Positions 22,674 through 35,152 of a stretch of DNA of 64,000 nucleotides are shown here, in pieces. This DNA is from Gnomoniopsis sp. IMI 355080 (lineage: Eukaryota > Ascomycota > Sordariomycetes > Diaporthales > Gnomoniaceae). The translations under genes were made by a program, and so were the position numbers. Below the pieces are notes generated by a model, which was not told the DNA's origin, did no database searches, and saw only the letters and a program-made list of their open reading frames with translations. The stretch's first letter is position 1. Each line of letters starts with the position of its first letter. The DNA lies in assembly GCA_027946555.1 (NCBI GenBank), contig JAPEVC010000008.1:186001-250000 (forward strand), given 5' to 3'.

Positions 22674-24771
22674 ATGGTCCAAATACGCGTAGGTCGCGGT
22701 GCTAACCATGAGCAAGTCGCGGCCGCACAGGCGGAGGCGCCCGAATTCGAAAAGGTCACTTGGTGGAAAGATCCTGGCTTGCGAGTCTTATACCTATGGT
22801 GTGCCGTTCTGATGACAGTATCAGTTCAGACAGGCTACGATGCGTGAGTAAATCACTTGCCCAGTGCCTGGATCCCACGTCCCAGCCTACCTACGATTAA
22901 AGGGGGTGGGGGCAGACTGGCTGGTCTACCATCTAAGCCTTTGGCTACTGTGAAGACTCTCTATCCGCTGACTGGTCTATGTGTTAAACGAGAACAGAAA
23001 ATTGATGAACACGTCTCAAATCATGGACCAATGGCAGACCTATTTCGATAATCCTGGCGGCGCCAAATTAGGCCTCATTGTAGCCATGCTAGACATTGGC
23101 TCTATCGCTTCCTTCTGGATGATCCCTTTCTTCGCCGACAATTACGGACGCAAAACGCCCATCGTGATCGGCAACGTAATAGAGATCACTGGCGCCCTCC
23201 TTTCTGCTTTTGCAAATGGTCCCAGCAGTGAGCATCTTATCTCCACCCGTTGTATTCATTATGTGGTATCGTACCATGGACCCCTTTTGCTAACCACGGC
23301 GATATCGTTTGACACCAAAAAGTGTACATGGCAGGCCGGTTCATCCTGGGCTTCGGAGGATCCTTTGTTGGCGCGTCCGCGCTTCTGATCATGGAGATTT
23401 CGCATCCCCAGCACCGTGCCAAGGTCTCTGCGATCCGCAACTGCATGTACGGCGTCGGGTCGAGTTTCTGCTCGTGGATCGCGTTGGCAGCTGTACGCGT
23501 CCCGGGGGACTGGTCATGGCGATCCTTGACTTTCTTGCAGTGTCTGCCGTCTTTCTTTGTCCTCTGCCTCATCTACTGGATCCCCGAGTCGCCCCGTTAT
23601 CAAGTCTCCAAGGAGAAGTACGAGAACGCCGAGACGATGCTGGCCAAGTACCACGGTAATGGTGACAGAACAAACCCAACCGTGGCTTTCGAGTTCAAAG
23701 AAATTAAAGAGACTTTGGCGATGGAGTTTGAGGCGAAGAAGTCGAGCAGCTACCTGGACTTTATTCGGACGCCAGGTAATCGCCATCGTGTCGCTCTTTT
23801 GATTTCGATGGCGGCGGTATCGCAGTACAGCGGCTCGAATCTGTTCTCGAACTATGCAAACAAAATTTACATGGGCGCTGGTATTGTGGACCAGGACACT
23901 AAGATCTTTGTGAGTTCTGAATCACGAGCACCCCAAAACACGTCTTGGAAGGATGCTTCTGGAGTCTAATACGAAGGTGATCACGCACATAGCTTTCTGC
24001 TGGTCAGGTCACGCTTGGTCTAATCGTATCTATGACCACCTCCCTATTCATTGACCAGTGGGGTCGACGGCCGCTGTTCCTGGTCTCGTCATCTTTGATG
24101 ACTATCATGTACATGGGATGTATGTACTGAACTGTGCCTTGTGTATGTGATCTATGCTGGCTTCCCGCTGACAACTATGCTGTAGGGACGATTGTAGCAG
24201 CTCAATACGAGCGGACGCAGGACACACAACATTTTGGCTACCCACAGATTGCTTTCATCTGGCTATTCAGTATAAGTTATCAAATTGCTTGGACTGGCGT
24301 CATGGCAGCGTACTCCTTGGAGATCATTCCTTATAACCTCAGAGCAAAGTCCGGGGTGGTTCAAACCATTTTTGTGAGGGGCTTGATAGTCCTTGGAAGG
24401 TGAGTTGTAATCTAATCACGCATACAACATAGATGCTGACGAGGATACCGAAAAGCTACACGAATCCCATTGCGTGGGATAACTTCACAGCGGCGGGACA
24501 CGCATGGGCTTTGGCATTGTTCTATACCGTACGTGACACTCAGCTCAGACCCGGACCCCCTTTGATATGCTAATATTCTTCTCAGCTTCTCAACTTCTGT
24601 TACCTTGTCCATGTGTACTTCTGCTACCCTGAAACGAAGAACCTTCCCTTGGAAGAAATCGCAAAGGTGTTTGACGGGGACAGTGCTGCTGTTGCCCGTG
24701 TGGACTTCCAATCGGTCGAGAAAGAAATTCAAATGAAACATGAGACAGTGATTACTGTGAAGGAAGACTAA
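22674..24771 (+). CDS. MFS sugar transporter (lactose permease/hexose type)
   Basis: Seven exons: 22674-22843, 22998-23227, 23323-23909, 24008-24119, 24186-24399, 24444-24528, 24586-24771. Phases agree throughout; 1584 nt, 527 residues. Start ATG has A at -3. Sugar-porter signatures are present: DNYGRK loop between helices 2 and 3, GRFILGFGGSF, PESPRY near residue 221, SQYSGSNLFSNY in helix 7, DQWGRRP loop, and PETKNLPLEE near 481. The helix-7 motif replaces the QQLxG of glucose carriers with SQYSGSN, as in fungal lactose/cellobiose-permease-like and related transporters, so the substrate may be a disaccharide or a less common sugar. This is inference from the family. Short hydrophilic ends, usual length. 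It is divergent from the first transporter across 3 kb and has a CGG-N6-CCG palindrome upstream. Confidence 0.92.
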
Positions 24772-27700
24772 GCTAAGCCGTCTCTCCCAGGCCACAGATG
24801 GGTTTGGGGATGTTCGCAAAAGGGACCCTTTGGACAGCATCTCCATACGGGAAACCCGCCGTGTGGCTGTGTACCTTTCCTGTTCCTCCTTTCCTTTCAA
24901 GCTGCTCTACTTCTTGTGAGCCAGGACTGGCTGGACCCAGCTGTTCTATGAAAGGCGGGCGTGGAGCGGGCGTGGAGCGTGTGCGACTTCAAGACCGGGC
25001 TGGAGTCTGTGCACCAGTCATGAAGTGGGACAGTCCGACCCTTGGGTAATGTGGTCGCACTACGACTAATGAGATAATGTGTGCGTTGCGAGGAATAGAC
25101 TGCAGAAAACTGCAATAGTCCGACTAGGCTAGAAGGATCGCGCAGAGAGGGCGGTTACTGTGACTATCAAGACGCCATGATGTGGTGGCATTAAGAAGAC
25201 GCAGAATCGCTGGTTGAGAATCAAAATCGCAATAGAGATTGTAATAAAACGGAAGACAAATGTTGTTTGGATAAATTCTCCTGCGCACTACAGTACTTGC
25301 TGCTTCTAAAGTGTACATTGGGTAGATACAGCTGTCCTAGTGGGCACCAGAGCGACTCGAAGACTGGCGACTTCCAAACCATCTTGGGGCCCCTGTTTTG
25401 GCTGTCAATCAGACAAGTAATGAACTATGTACTATGTCCAGAAGTAGGCACTACGCACAAAAAGTACCGTAGGTGTGTAGATCAAACCTTCACTGACTGC
25501 ATATATGATATGTCTAGCTTACGACATCTAAATGTAAACCTTCTGCTTTATTGTAAACGTTGTATGAAAGACTGGCATATATGGCGAGAACTCGTGTTGA
25601 TGCTCCATCTTATTGAAAGAAGGCGTGTATACACCTAGGTACTTGAGCTTGGTGATGATAGGTTAACTAGGAGCGCGTACGGGTCTCGAATCCGCCACGC
25701 TGCTTGGCTTGGTTTGGTTATTTGAGCTTTGGGTTGGTCATTTTAGACGATCTCCTTAGCGCTTAGGAACTGTGGGCGGATAAGAAGGACCCAGTACCCA
25801 CGCGTTGGATAATTTCTGGACCTGACTTTGACGCCAAGTAGGAAAAGCTGAGATGGCGCAAGGTCTGGCTGGCGTCTGCTGGGGCTGAAGCGAAAACCAC
25901 CGCGAGACGCGCCCACCTTGTCTGTTTTCAGCAGCCACATGCACGAAAGCTTTTGGTGGAGTGAGAGAATGAATACCATGGTAGGTACGTACCCGGATAC
26001 TGTACTTTTGTGTATGTCTCGCATGCTGGTGTGTGGCGGGCATCTTGCAGAAGCAATGAAGGCGTGCGTGACCTCGGGTGGCCATTGTGATTTGCATTTC
26101 CTCACGGCGCCTTGCATGTTTGGAAACTCTCCGAAGAGGCACATTCGCGTAGGACGATTGCGTGGGAACCAAGGCTGAAGATGGGACTTCTGGGACGAAT
26201 GCTCTCTCGTGCGCCGGGAAAGTTCGTAATGGCAAGGCTTGAACGCAGGTTGTGCGACGGAAGGAAAAAGTCGTCGAGACTAGCAGTCCTCCTTGCTTGA
26301 CTATTACTTACAATAAGACGGGAATGTGATCGATTCATGAGATGCGCTTGTGGTTGGGTTTACTCGTGGGAAGTCAGCACCGGGCCGAGCCTTTTACCCG
26401 TTGCGGACTCCCTTTCCCGAGGGGATCAAGAACTACATGGCACATAATGTTCCATAGTAGGTGCTATATAGCAGTGTTATAAATGGAGTGGCAGGTCCTG
26501 AGGTGCATATGGATAGCACGGAGTACCATCGTTTCTACTCGAGGCTGGTGGACTTTGGGACTTTGCGCCGGGCCAAGGGCAGGGGTCGTCTTGGGTCGGA
26601 CTGATGGTTGGTGGTGGTCGTCCAGGACATCAAGGGCGGCGGTGGCAGTGGGCCAGTTGGGATCCAGCTCATCATGCATGCATGGATTTTATAGACGTGG
26701 GGCCCTCCATATATAGTAGCAGTGTCTAACATAAACCACCTGGAGGGGCAATGATGACTACATAGGATATAGGTTGGCACTGGCTGCTCTCAAGACGACT
26801 CTTCTTCTTCTTCGTCACTAAGAGCTGCGTGTGATCGGTCCCGCGTCCTCGTCAGTTCACTCATCTGCTATCTGCTGATAGTCCCATACAGCGCAATCTT
26901 TCCTGTCTTGTACTCCATGAACAGTTATCCCGTTGGCAAGGGATGTTTTTGACACCATAACACCGTGGGCGCATTGTCGACTGTCGATTGTTAGTGCACA
27001 GCTGACTATTTTCGAACCATAATCTTAAATTTTCTGCCGCCAGCCAAGGGGAAATTGTCACCATCATTCTGTTCAATCTCGGAGGTCCTGGCAATTTCAC
27101 GATAGTGTTCCAGGGCAGACCTTCCTCGGGCCATCCACCGTCCAATCAAGCGCCTCGGAATCAAAACGACGGGCGTAAAAGTGGGGCCAGGCACACCCAA
27201 CCACTAGCACCACGCACCACCTTCCGCCTTCAATTGGAATTCCCCCTCCAGGCCCTTCTTCCAGGCTTGCGCCCCAGGTTTTAGTTCCTGACTCACCCGT
27301 GCCGCACCAGCCCTGATCTGACGGGTTCCAAGGTTCCTGACGACGAAGCGAATTAGAAAGCCAAGTTATCCTGCACAGCCCCATTTGAATTCTTGCAGTG
27401 TCCCGTGCTGTAGGTTAATTCCTGACTTCTCTCGCCTTCCGCCTCCGAGGCTGCATTTGCTGTGAGGCAGCCACCCGCCAACCTCCAGCAAAAAAATTGT
27501 CTACATTATTCTCTACACCCCGAATTGATACGCGAGCCCGCCCATCAACAACATTCTATTCGAACCCAAGAGTGAATCCCGGCAAAAGCAAATCGGTGCA
27601 TTGATACGCCAACATTGGACGATTGCCGATCTAGGGGAAAAAGCAAACGGAAAACACGAACACCTGAGGACTAGAGTGGGAGAAGAGCTCGGACGAATTT

Positions 27701-27942
27701 AGTCGACGTTGCGAGGAAACAAAACGACCCACTCGCCGAGGGCATTATCGCAACCTTGCTGCCGAACCGAGTCGAATCTTCACCGTCATTCTCTTTGTTC
27801 CCAACGCCCCGATTGCTGTCTTTTTACCAGTTCTGTCGACAACTGCCTCTGGGCCCAGCGCGCTGTGGGAATATTCGCTCGCCTGGATTGCTGGCTAGTC
27901 TTGCCATCTTGTTCTTGCTCGTTGGGGGGTTAGATTTGCATA
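24772..27942. other. Long spacer and upstream region of chs7
   Basis: No supportable gene in 3.2 kb. The last ~500 bases before chs7 are pyrimidine-rich and probably form its promoter and leader. An ACCTAGGTAC motif lies at 25633-25642. The minus-strand open frames near 25.7-26.3 kb overlap one another and show no family resemblance. Confidence 0.55.
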
Positions 27943-29060
27943 ATGGGTTCAACACAATTCGGGGATTTCGGCGTAAGCTACAAACCAGCCTTATTAGATC
28001 CCGCAACCCGAGAGAGAGACGGCGCCCTTCTTCCAAGCGCGAACGAGGGACGGCTCTCTTGCCAATTGACCAATCGCTGACCATGGGAAAACACACATGA
28101 TTATAGAATTTCTGCCGCGATTCCACGCTCCCAGTATGCAATCTGCTCTCGACAAGCCACAATCAGAGCGGGCCATGGGACACGGCGAATAGTTGCCAGC
28201 TCGTGGGCATCCCTCTGAGCGGTGGGCGGCATTTGGGAAATCTGGGAAGCATACTGCTGTGTGCGCTTGCTGTTGCCACGAGTATCTACTTAATCCTGCG
28301 GTCCGAGAGAAAACGTGCTGCTGTCGGCAGAAGGTAAGGCGATGCTCTTTGCTGGGGGTTGATGGGATCTGTCCCCGACCCTCGAATTTCCCTGAATGTT
28401 TGGGCTAATAGATCCACCAGGGAGATGCAACTCTTCCTTGTTGCCTACATCATTCTGTCGATATGCGAAATCTTTACAGTCGGCGAGTTTCCCTTGGATT
28501 CGACAGTACGAATTGCCTTTACCGGCATCCACCTGGGCTTCGTTATCGCGACCTCATGGATCCTAATGCTCAACGCGGTCGTGGGCTATCAAGTTTTGGA
28601 CGACGGTACACCAGTATCACTCGGCCTGCTCATTGCCTCGGCTGGCGCCCTGTTCATCGGAACGGGCTATATCGCGCTCGATACTGGCTACTCATGGACC
28701 GGCTACTGGGACTCTAGCTACGAGGCTCCCTTCCGCAACATCGCCCTCTACGTACTCTACCAGCTCATTCCGCTCATCTTCTTCGTCGCCTTTTACGTCC
28801 TCGAGGCAATCCTGGTGCTGCGCGTGCTAGGCGAGACCCGGCCGATGATCTACCTCACCCTGGCGGCTATTCTCTTTGCTCTGGGCCAGATCTTCAACTA
28901 CGTTATTAGCTCCCATATTTGCAACGGCACCAGTGGCAAGATCGACGGTGCCCTTTTTGAGACCTTGTTCACCCTGCTCTCGGTCGTGATGGTCTGGGTC
29001 TTTTGGTCGTCGATTACGGAGGATGATTGGCCCATGCCCGTTGGAAACACATATCCATGA
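27943..29060 (+). CDS. chs7: Chitin synthase export chaperone Chs7
   Basis: Three exons: 27943-27972, 28107-28333, 28421-29060; 897 nt, 298 residues. The first exon is only ten codons (MGSTQFGDFG) and continues NFCRDSTLPVCNLL, the typical Chs7 N-terminus. Hydrophobic segments follow: SILLCALAVATSIYLIL, LFLVAYIILSICEIF, a helix before SWILMLNAVVGYQ, and four more before ITEDDWP, consistent with the seven-helix Chs7 family. The acceptor at 28420 is preferred; one at 28411 would add three residues in frame but sits too close to its branch site. Chs7 sits in the ER and helps class IV chitin synthase (Chs3 type) fold and leave the ER. Family length in filamentous fungi is about 300-340, so this one is complete. 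Confidence 0.95.
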
Positions 29061-29825
29061 TGAGTGGGATAAATAAGACTGTTCTGCTTTGCGTTTTTGG
29101 TTCTGCGTTTTCTGTTTCCGTTGTCCAGCGTTATAATGATACCAGCCTGGGATGGCGGGCGAGCTTGGATGGGCAAGTTGGCCGAATAATGTATACCCAA
29201 ATCTAAATGATAATGCGGTAACGATAGAAACATCTATACATTCTTGAAAATGTGCTCTTTCGTGAGAAGAAAAAATAGGGGGGGGGGGGTGGAGGCCTTG
29301 TTATACTGATGCACCTGATGTCCACCAAACGAATTATTGTACAGCCGCCGCAGAAGCTCGAGACCGTGCCACCAAGAGGTCTCATGTCATGTGTCGATAG
29401 GCAAGTATTTAGTCGCAGTCGGAGCTTTCAAAGATTGAAGCTTTTCGGATTTTACAGCACATTTCTTTGGCTGTTACATAGAAGGCCTCTCTCCACACGA
29501 TAACCATTTCCGGCATGTGTACCCGACCTACGACCCATAGCAGACTCACGTATACAAGCAATGCGGCATTACCTATACGCATGGTAACGTGTCTTGTGTA
29601 CAAGAAAGCAAATTACGAGTTGCTCTATGCAAATACCGCGCATGATCATTGTGAAGATCAGAAAATTCCAAGCTGGGGGTATATTTCTAAAGTTCTCCTA
29701 CAAGGAAGCCCACTACTCTCCGCACTAGCACAAATCATCAACACCGCAAACGCTTCCAAATGCGCCTCGGACAACAACCCGCTCTCTTCCCCACCACACC
29801 GCACCACACCACACCTCCCATCACA
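29061..29825. other. 3'-3' spacer
   Basis: Downstream regions of chs7 and of the converging third transporter. Contains a 12-nt poly-G at 29278-29289. No gene is supported. Confidence 0.6.
29278..29289. repeat. Poly-G tract, 12 nt
   Basis: Twelve consecutive G about 220 bases after the chs7 stop, preceded by an A-rich stretch. Member of the set of G/C homopolymers. Confidence 0.95.
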
Positions 29826-31776
29826 TTACTGCTTCTCAACATGTTCATCATGTCCCCCCTTTACCCGAATCTCCTCCGCCCTCCTCTCCAAGTCCTCCGC
29901 CAAGTTGGCCGTATACGAGCGCTTATCCGCGCCCGGGATGATCCACGGCGCGTGCTGGAACAAGTAGTTCATCTCCTCGAGCGGCAGCAGCTTCGTCTCG
30001 GGCAGCGTGAGCCAAAAGTACACGGCGTTGGTAAAGTTGAAAATCACAAAGATCATGTAGAACTTCCAGCCAATGTTGGTGATGGCCGGGCCCGTCACCT
30101 GACCGATCATGGTGTTGAAGGCGAACGAGACCATGGTGGCGATAGAGACGCCCTTGGAACGCGTGTGCGTGTCGAAGATCTCGGCGGGGATGATGAAGGA
30201 TAAGGGGCCGCAGGTGGCAGAGAAGGAAATATTGTAGAGCCAGGTGCTGTAGTTAGCCATTAGCAGTTGTTTTCAATCTTTTGATATCGGGCCCTTTTTC
30301 TTTGCTTACCAGACAATAAAGCCCCATCCTGCCGAGCTAGAAGTCGTGCCATATAGCGCGATAAGAATTGTGGCGATCATGAAGAAGACCGTGTTCAGGA
30401 GATTGCCCCCTATCAGCGCCCACCTTCTGCCAACCTTGTCGATGAACAGGACGCATGATGCCTGGGCGAGCAGCGCCAGGATGTTGTTGATAGCTTGATA
30501 CTTGAGCGTGTCCTGACCACTGATGCCCACCTGCCCATAAATCGCGACACTGTAGTATTGAATAGCCTATGCATATCAGTCAGATAAGTCCACAGTGTAT
30601 CACACATGCAGAGCAGGATTAAATTTACTTACAGAGACACCAGTCATCTGACAAGCAGCCTGCACAGAGCATCCAATCAAGAGGCGTCGGAAGGAGGAGC
30701 TATGCATGACCTTTTTTTCAGCACGTTACACACCCATGGGAACTTAAATATAGGGGACGTACCGACTCCTGAAGAGCTCGAGGTAACTCTTTGCTTCATG
30801 CTCGTGATCAAAGGTGATAGCCTCTTCGATCTGCGCGAACTCAGCCTTGACCCACGGGTCATCGACATCACCGTGGGCGTGCAATTTCGCAAGTGTCCTC
30901 AAGCCCTCATCTCGATGACCATGGTCGATGAGCCAACGAGGACTCTCGGGGAAGAGAAGAATGAGCGAGACGAGCACCGCAGCCGGGATGAGCTGGATTG
31001 CGAGAGGAACTGTTTTGAGGCAACGAAATATATCAGTCAGCAAGATTGACACCTCGTTGTAGATACCGGTAGTCCCTTCCCAAGAGAGAGAGATAGGCCT
31101 GCGCTGGACTTACTCCTGAACGCTCCAGTGTTGTTGATCGAGTATGTTCCATAGCTCAACCAACCCGCCACAAAAGACCCAATCCCCAACATGAATTGTT
31201 GCAAAGCGGTGACTCTTCCTCTGATGCTTGGGTGAGCAATCTCGCCCTGGTAGATCGGGATGATCATAACAAGAAAGCCCACGCCGAGCCCAGCGATCGC
31301 CCGACCGCCATAGAGCCATTCGATGGTCTGCGCAGCCGTTTGGAAACAAGCACCAATGATGAAGATGAGACCCCCGATAAAGATGGTCCATTTACGCCCT
31401 ACGTAGTCACCAACGGGACCGGCGAAGCCGGCACCGAAGAAGGCGCCTCCCGTGAACAGGGAAACGGCTACACCACTGGTTTTGCTCGGCGTTAGTAGAT
31501 CATCCGGCTGTCCAACCTTCTAAGCACATCTTAGAATGAAAATGCTTACGTCTGAACGTCGGTTGGTTGGTTGAAGTAGCTCTTGAAAGCATTACAAGCA
31601 ATCACTTCTGCTACGACACCAAGGTCATATCCATACAGGATAGATCCGAAGGAGGCGAACACGCTCACAAGGAACTGCGAGATAAGGTCAGCCCATTCTT
31701 CATGTTCTTGAGCGTCCCGAACTTTCTAGGAGATCGGCGGTCGACTCACCTGATATGTCTTCGGAGACAGCACCAT
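29826..31776 (-). CDS. MFS sugar transporter, divergent from GH51
   Basis: Seven exons: 31776-31750, 31674-31550, 31475-31114, 31009-30763, 30699-30633, 30566-30310, 30246-29826. All phases agree; 1506 nt, 501 residues. Exon 1 holds nine codons and exon 5 only 67 nt. Motifs: GSILYGYDLGV in helix 1, GDYVGRK loop, GGRAIAGLGVGF, PESPRW near residue 192, QAACQMTGVSAIQYYSV in helix 7, DKVGRRWAL loop, PETKLLPLEEM near 444. It is a plasma-membrane sugar/H+ symporter of usual length with short tails. It shares a 918-base divergent promoter with the alpha-L-arabinofuranosidase gene, which suggests uptake of arabinose or another sugar released from hemicellulose. That substrate is inferred from position only. 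Confidence 0.92.
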
Positions 31777-32694
31777 GTTGACAGGCTATGGCCAACAATA
31801 TTTAAAAATAAATAAAGGCAGACCAAGGAGAGGGATCTTGTTAAAACTCTCGAGGAGTCTTTCAGGCGTTCCAGGAGAAAGGGAGAGAGTAAAGCTCACT
31901 AAGGCCTTCACCTGATGGAAGCCCCCCCATGATTATATAGTACACGCAATGTCAAATAATCAATCCTTACCTGCAACAGCTCACAGCATGCACCATTCCC
32001 TTTCCCACAGGGGCCATCGTCCGACACTCTGGGTCTTCAAATTAGTATGGCCCTTTTCCCCAAAGCCCCGGAATCCGCCATACTAGCGCAATGCGGGGAC
32101 AAATGAACTACATACAGGACCTTCAGCCTTCGAGGGTGGGGGGAGGGTTTGGACCACCTTGAGAACAGACTGGGGGATCCGGTCGCGTGGATCCTAGCAA
32201 GCCTAGGGAGCTCATTCCTCCTATCATAAACTTTTCCGGCGTCAGGCAGCGAGGGATCCACGGTCCGTACTGTTGGAATCCTTCACCTCGAGTCGAATGG
32301 ACCCGCTTGCAGACCTAGCCTAGTCTTGTCCTGGCGTGAAATCTGCGAGTGACGTTTGGCACCTAAAGCTTGTGTTTTGTGAAATCGAGGCACAAAGACG
32401 ACTGGGCCGTTCGGGAACTAAGCGGTGCGATGTGACTAAAATGTAAAAGCGCTCCAATCAGGAGGCATACCGTATAAGCGACATGCCGGCGCTCTTGTTC
32501 GGGCAAGACTCTCCCGGCGATTGGAGCTCTGCTAGTTGGGGTTGGACATGGGGAAGAGGGGAAATAATTATTCTTTGAATGGACTTAAGAATAGCTGGTC
32601 GCTTGGGCCTGGTGGCATAAAAAAGAAGAAGAAGAAACAGGTGGAAGGCTGGTAATATCAGACCGTATAAGCTATCGCGAGCCTCACTTCCAAA
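31777..32694. promoter_or_regulatory. Divergent promoter of transporter and GH51 genes
   Basis: 918 bases between two start codons. Four matches to the CreA carbon-repression site SYGGRG lie within 110 bases: CCCCGG 32066-32071 (minus-strand match), GCGGGG 32093-32098, GTGGGG 32136-32141 and CTGGGG 32170-32175. Chance expectation is about one per 256 bases counting both strands. A CCAATCA box is at 32454-32460. Function is inferred from these motifs. Confidence 0.5.
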
Positions 32695-34438
32695 ATGACA
32701 ACCTTCACCAAGATTTCAGACGGCGAGAAGTCGCTTATTGAGGTGGATGCGGGGAAGAAATTGTCGAAAATAGACCCCATGACATATGGTGGCTTCACAG
32801 AGTATGTGCCGTGCCTCTTTCATACATTTTGCGGGCGTTGAATCCTTGCTGGGAGGGAAGTCAATTGCCACTTGGCAGAATCAAAGGAGATTTATTTCCA
32901 AGCGAGACAGTCTCAAGACATTGGATTTTGCCCCTGGGGGGAGGAATAGTGTAGATGCCAAAAACAAGGAGAAGGCTTTTGAGACCGAAATCTCCTGGAG
33001 CAATTCCTAAATGACTGATCATGGATAAATTAGGCACATGGGAAGATGCATCTACGGCGGCATCTACGACCCAGGCAACAAGCTCTCCGACGCGAATGGC
33101 TTCCGAACAGACGTCCTTGACGCCCTTCGAGATATAGACATTCCCGTGATCCGCTACCCCGGTGGCAACTTCGTCGCGACCTACCACTGGCTCGATGGAG
33201 TCGGACCTAGAGACAAGCGGCCCAAGAGACCGGAGCTGGCATGGTTGGGGACGGAGTCGAATCAATTTGGCACGGACGAGTTCATGCAGTGGCTGTCGGT
33301 GCTGAGCGAAGGCAAGAAGAAGCGCGTCGAGCCGTACATTTGCTTGAATATGGGCACAGGCACACTCGATGAGGCTCTGGCCTGGGTCGATTATTGCAAC
33401 GGCACAAGAGACACCCACTACGCCAATCTCCGAAGACAGAATGGGCACCCGGAACCGTACAATGTCAAATACTGGGCGCTAGGCAATGAGATATGGGGTC
33501 CATGGCAGGTCGAGCAGATGACGAAGGAAGACTATGCCAAGAAAGCCTTCCAGTGGGCAAAGGCGCTGCGTTTGCTCGATCCCAATCTGGTTCTGATCCT
33601 CTGCGGCGAGACAGGACATGCTTCTTGGGACCATCACGTGTTGAAGGAGTGCGTTTCTGTGGTTGACATGCACAGCATTCACATCTACACGGCGTCAGCA
33701 GACCACCTCCGCAACGTGACAGCGCCACTCTCCGCCGAGCGAGCCATCCAGACGGCGGCCGCGCTCATCGACATTGCGCGCATCGAGAACAACGTGCCGC
33801 CCACCAAGCCGCCCACCAAGATCTGCTTCGACGAGTGGAACGTGTGGGATCCGGAGCGAGCACCGGGCGACAAGGGTGCAGAGGAGAAATACACGCTGTC
33901 GGACGCTCTCAGTGTGGCCATTTGGCTAAACGTGTTTGTCCGGCAGTCCAAGTACATTGGCATGGCAAACCTCGCGCAGACGGTCAACGTAATCTCCCCA
34001 CTGATGACGACCAAAGACGGCATCGTCAAGCAGACTACGTGGTGGCCGCTGGAGCTGTTCAGCAAGTATATGCGCGGATGGACGGTGGCGGCGCATGTAA
34101 GCTGCGGCTCTTATACAGGCGAGACAACTCCTGCGTGGCTGCAGGGCGTGCTGGAGGACGGCGCGCCATGGCTGGATGTCAGCGCGGTGGTGGACGAGGA
34201 GGGGTTTGTCAATGTGGCAGTGGTGAACATCAGCGATAAGCAGGACTTTGAGACGACGCTGAAGGGAGTTTCCGGAAAGGTCGAGGTACACTCAGTCAAC
34301 GGACAGAACGTCAATTCTGTCAATATTGCTGAGAAGCAAGAAGTTGGCGTCAAGACGTCCGAGTGGAATAGTGAGGACAATAGCGTCTTCGTGTTTCCCA
34401 AGCACTCGATGACGCTGCTGCGGTGGAGGGCTGCATGA
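32695..34438 (+). CDS. GH51 alpha-L-arabinofuranosidase, intracellular type
   Basis: Two exons, 32695-32801 and 33034-34438, with a 232-nt intron (donor GTATGT, acceptor ATTAG). 1512 nt, 503 residues. The junction restores FTEHMGRCIYGGIYDP, the family's N-terminal block. RYPGGNFVATYHW follows. The acid/base glutamate is in WALGNEIWGPW (Glu ~188) and the nucleophile in CFDEWNVW (Glu ~303). A C-terminal beta-domain ends in FPKHSMTLLRWRAA. There is no signal peptide, and length matches the intracellular GH51 type, so it probably acts in the cytosol on imported arabino-oligosaccharides, releasing L-arabinose for the pentose catabolic pathway. The divergent transporter supports this. GH51 also contains some other activities, but the close match in motifs makes arabinofuranosidase most likely. 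Confidence 0.95.
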
Positions 34439-35152
34439 AAATGTGACTGGTCATTTCCGGGAGTTTAGAGGCCATGATAGACAATAGAGAACATTGTGAA
34501 GACGCCCTGTCGGGTTTATTAGTGACTTTGGAGGGAAGTTCGAGTGGTCGACCGCAAATGAGACAATGCCTCTGTGCTGCGCTGGTGCTGCTGTGCGAGA
34601 TGTGACATGTTCTTTGCAACGCGTGGTCGAGTCCAGTCTGCAGATATTTCCTGGCTGGGGAGGGGCGCGCAACACAACAAGCGGTGTTCAAATTCTGCCA
34701 TCACGATGTCGTCGCTGCAAATCTCCCATCTGTCGGCGGGGATTGACTGGCTCGTTGAGCAGCAAAAGTTTGCCTTGCGACGAAAGAGCAGAAAAAAGAA
34801 GTTGCCCGTTTTAAGTTGAGCGAGTCGTGAGAAGGGTGGCACTGCAGACGCAGTTTGTCACCGCTAATGCTGAGGCGTGTGATTGCCTATTCCGGAGCTG
34901 GCTCCCACTAACAACGGCGCGCACTTGCAGGGAAGGCTTCTGCTACTCTCCCACCGCAAATGGCATTATGTATGTACTGTACACACACTCGTTCATCCCC
35001 CAAACCTCCGTCCCCATACTCATTGCTTCTGCAACGCAATATTGATCTCCCCAAGCGATATCCACAAAAAGGAAACTCCTGCTCTGTCTCTCCTCAGGGC
35101 CAAAAGGGACACAAGCCAGAAGAAAGAAAAAAAAACCAGAAGAAGAGAAGCC
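34439..35152. other. Intergenic spacer
   Basis: 3' flank of the GH51 gene and promoter of the next. A TATGTATGTACTGTACAC stretch near 34,968 resembles the palindrome upstream of rpb3. The segment just before 35153 is purine-rich. No gene is supported. Confidence 0.6.

Noticed and set aside
25743..26235. Overlapping minus-strand open frames of 133 and 159 codons
   Set aside because: Two frames of similar length over the same bases, neither with a domain.
32861..33448. Minus-strand open frame of 195 codons
   Set aside because: It overlaps the GH51 intron and coding exon on the opposite strand and has no domain.
17078..34438. Secondary-metabolite or catabolic gene cluster
   Set aside because: No polyketide synthase, peptide synthetase, terpene synthase or pathway regulator is present. 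Only transporters and one glycosidase are seen.
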